Source: Rhizobiaceae bacterium (GTDB lineage: Bacteria; Pseudomonadota; Alphaproteobacteria; Rhizobiales; Rhizobiaceae). Taken from it: DNA of 6,514 nucleotides. Positions within the stretch are counted from its first letter, which is position 1. Each line of letters begins with the position of its first letter. The notes beneath the pieces were generated by a model, which saw nothing but the letters and a program-made list of their open reading frames with translations, searched no databases and was not told the origin of the DNA. Below are positions 6,203-6,514 of this stretch, in pieces. The position numbers and the translations under genes are program-made. The stretch is taken from the NCBI GenBank assembly GCA_004299545.1, contig SCRB01000363.1, positions 1 to 6,514 of the forward strand. Direction: 5' to 3'.

Positions 6203-6203
6203 T
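6183..6203. promoter_or_regulatory. AT-rich 7-base dyad overlapping the candidate -35 box
   Basis: ATTAACT (6183-6189) and AGTTAAT (6197-6203) are exact inverse complements separated by 7 bases. One arm covers the candidate -35 box and touches the ftsB-like stop codon. The symmetry and position would suit an operator for a dimeric regulator. I do not recognise the motif; it contains two TTAA cores but 11 bases apart, not the 7 expected for CtrA. Confidence 0.35.
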
Positions 6204-6514
6204 TACTGGTTGGGCACCCGCAATATGGTCACTTCATCGGGATGCGAAAAGCCGAGAGCCTTGCGCGCTTGCTCATCGAGCATATCCTTCTCGATCGTTC
6301 CGTCCTGCAACAGCTTTATCCGGTGTTCGAGATGGGTGCGTTCCTCGCGGACCGTATCGAGTTCCGCCTGAAGCTTTGCGGCTCTCGCTTCGAGATGGTG
6401 CCGCGATTCTATTCCGAATTCACCATGATAGGCATGATATCCGAAATAGGTGAGGAAAACGGCAGTAATCGCGGGGACGATCAACGCCCCCGTTTTCCTG
6501 TTCCTATGCTGGCG
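6203..6514 (-). CDS. ftsB: FtsB/DivIC-family septum formation initiator, 5' end outside window
   Basis: A small bitopic inner-membrane protein; FtsB-type proteins join FtsL and FtsQ in the divisome. The 103 visible residues show a short basic N-terminal tail (RQHRNRKTG), one membrane segment (about IVPAITAVFLTYFGYHAY), a coiled-coil region (about EARAAKLQAELDTVREERTHLEHRIKLL) and the conserved tail DGTIEKDMLDEQARKALGFSHPDEVTI. The reading frame stays open to the window edge. An internal TTG at 6484 could be taken as a start, but it would begin right at the membrane segment and remove the basic tail, so the true start is probably a few codons beyond the edge. In rhizobia, as I recall, this gene lies between eno and pdhA, which fits. 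It is read in the same direction as pdhA but separated by a 266-base gap, so it is likely a separate unit. Confidence 0.85.
   Translation of the reverse strand, partial: RQHRNRKTGALIVPAITAVFLTYFGYHAYHGEFGIESRHHLEARAAKLQAELDTVREERTHLEHRIKLLQDGTIEKDMLDEQARKALGFSHPDEVTILRVPNQ

Noticed and set aside
6482..6484. TTG as the start codon of the ftsB-like gene
   Set aside because: The frame continues to the window edge with a basic tail typical before the membrane segment, so the start most likely lies outside.

Overview
The window is a GC-rich stretch of alphaproteobacterial chromosome, most likely from the family Rhizobiaceae (Rhizobium/Ensifer/Agrobacterium/Shinella clade; species not resolvable). 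Three signs point there: an E1-beta subunit with its own N-terminal lipoyl domain, the gene order ftsB-like > pdhA > pdhB > pdhC > SGNH arylesterase > lpdA (recalled as the Sinorhizobium meliloti order), and mosaic palindromic repeats of the rhizobial RIME type. All genes are on the minus strand, so the window reads biologically from right to left.

Right to left it holds: the end of a small membrane-anchored coiled-coil cell-division protein (FtsB/DivIC family, start outside the window); a 266-base leader with AT-rich dyads, a promoter candidate and hairpins; then a tight operon of pdhA (E1-alpha), pdhB (lipoyl-E1-beta), pdhC (E2 acetyltransferase), a 213-residue SGNH hydrolase related to the MsAcT arylesterase/acyltransferase, and lpdA (E3), cut by the left edge after 433 codons. 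Gaps within the operon are 14, 12, 50 and 17 bases, and each gene has a recognisable Shine-Dalgarno sequence.

Together pdhA, pdhB, pdhC and lpdA encode the whole pyruvate dehydrogenase complex, converting pyruvate, CoA and NAD+ to acetyl-CoA, CO2 and NADH. Both PdhB and PdhC carry a lipoyl lysine at residue 43 in an almost identical domain. The role of the SGNH hydrolase placed before E3 is not known.

The most unusual observation is that the flexible linkers after the lipoyl domains of both PdhB and PdhC are partly encoded by copies of one mosaic palindromic repeat. The copies share orientation and reading frame. The pdhC copy (2956-3076) keeps its palindromes perfect; the pdhB copy (4491-4600) is eroded and lacks exactly 12 bases, so the frame is kept. 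This resembles the in-frame palindromic elements known from Rickettsia, here in two partner subunits of one enzyme complex. Otherwise the window is an ordinary core-metabolism operon; I see no defence, mobile or biosynthetic system.
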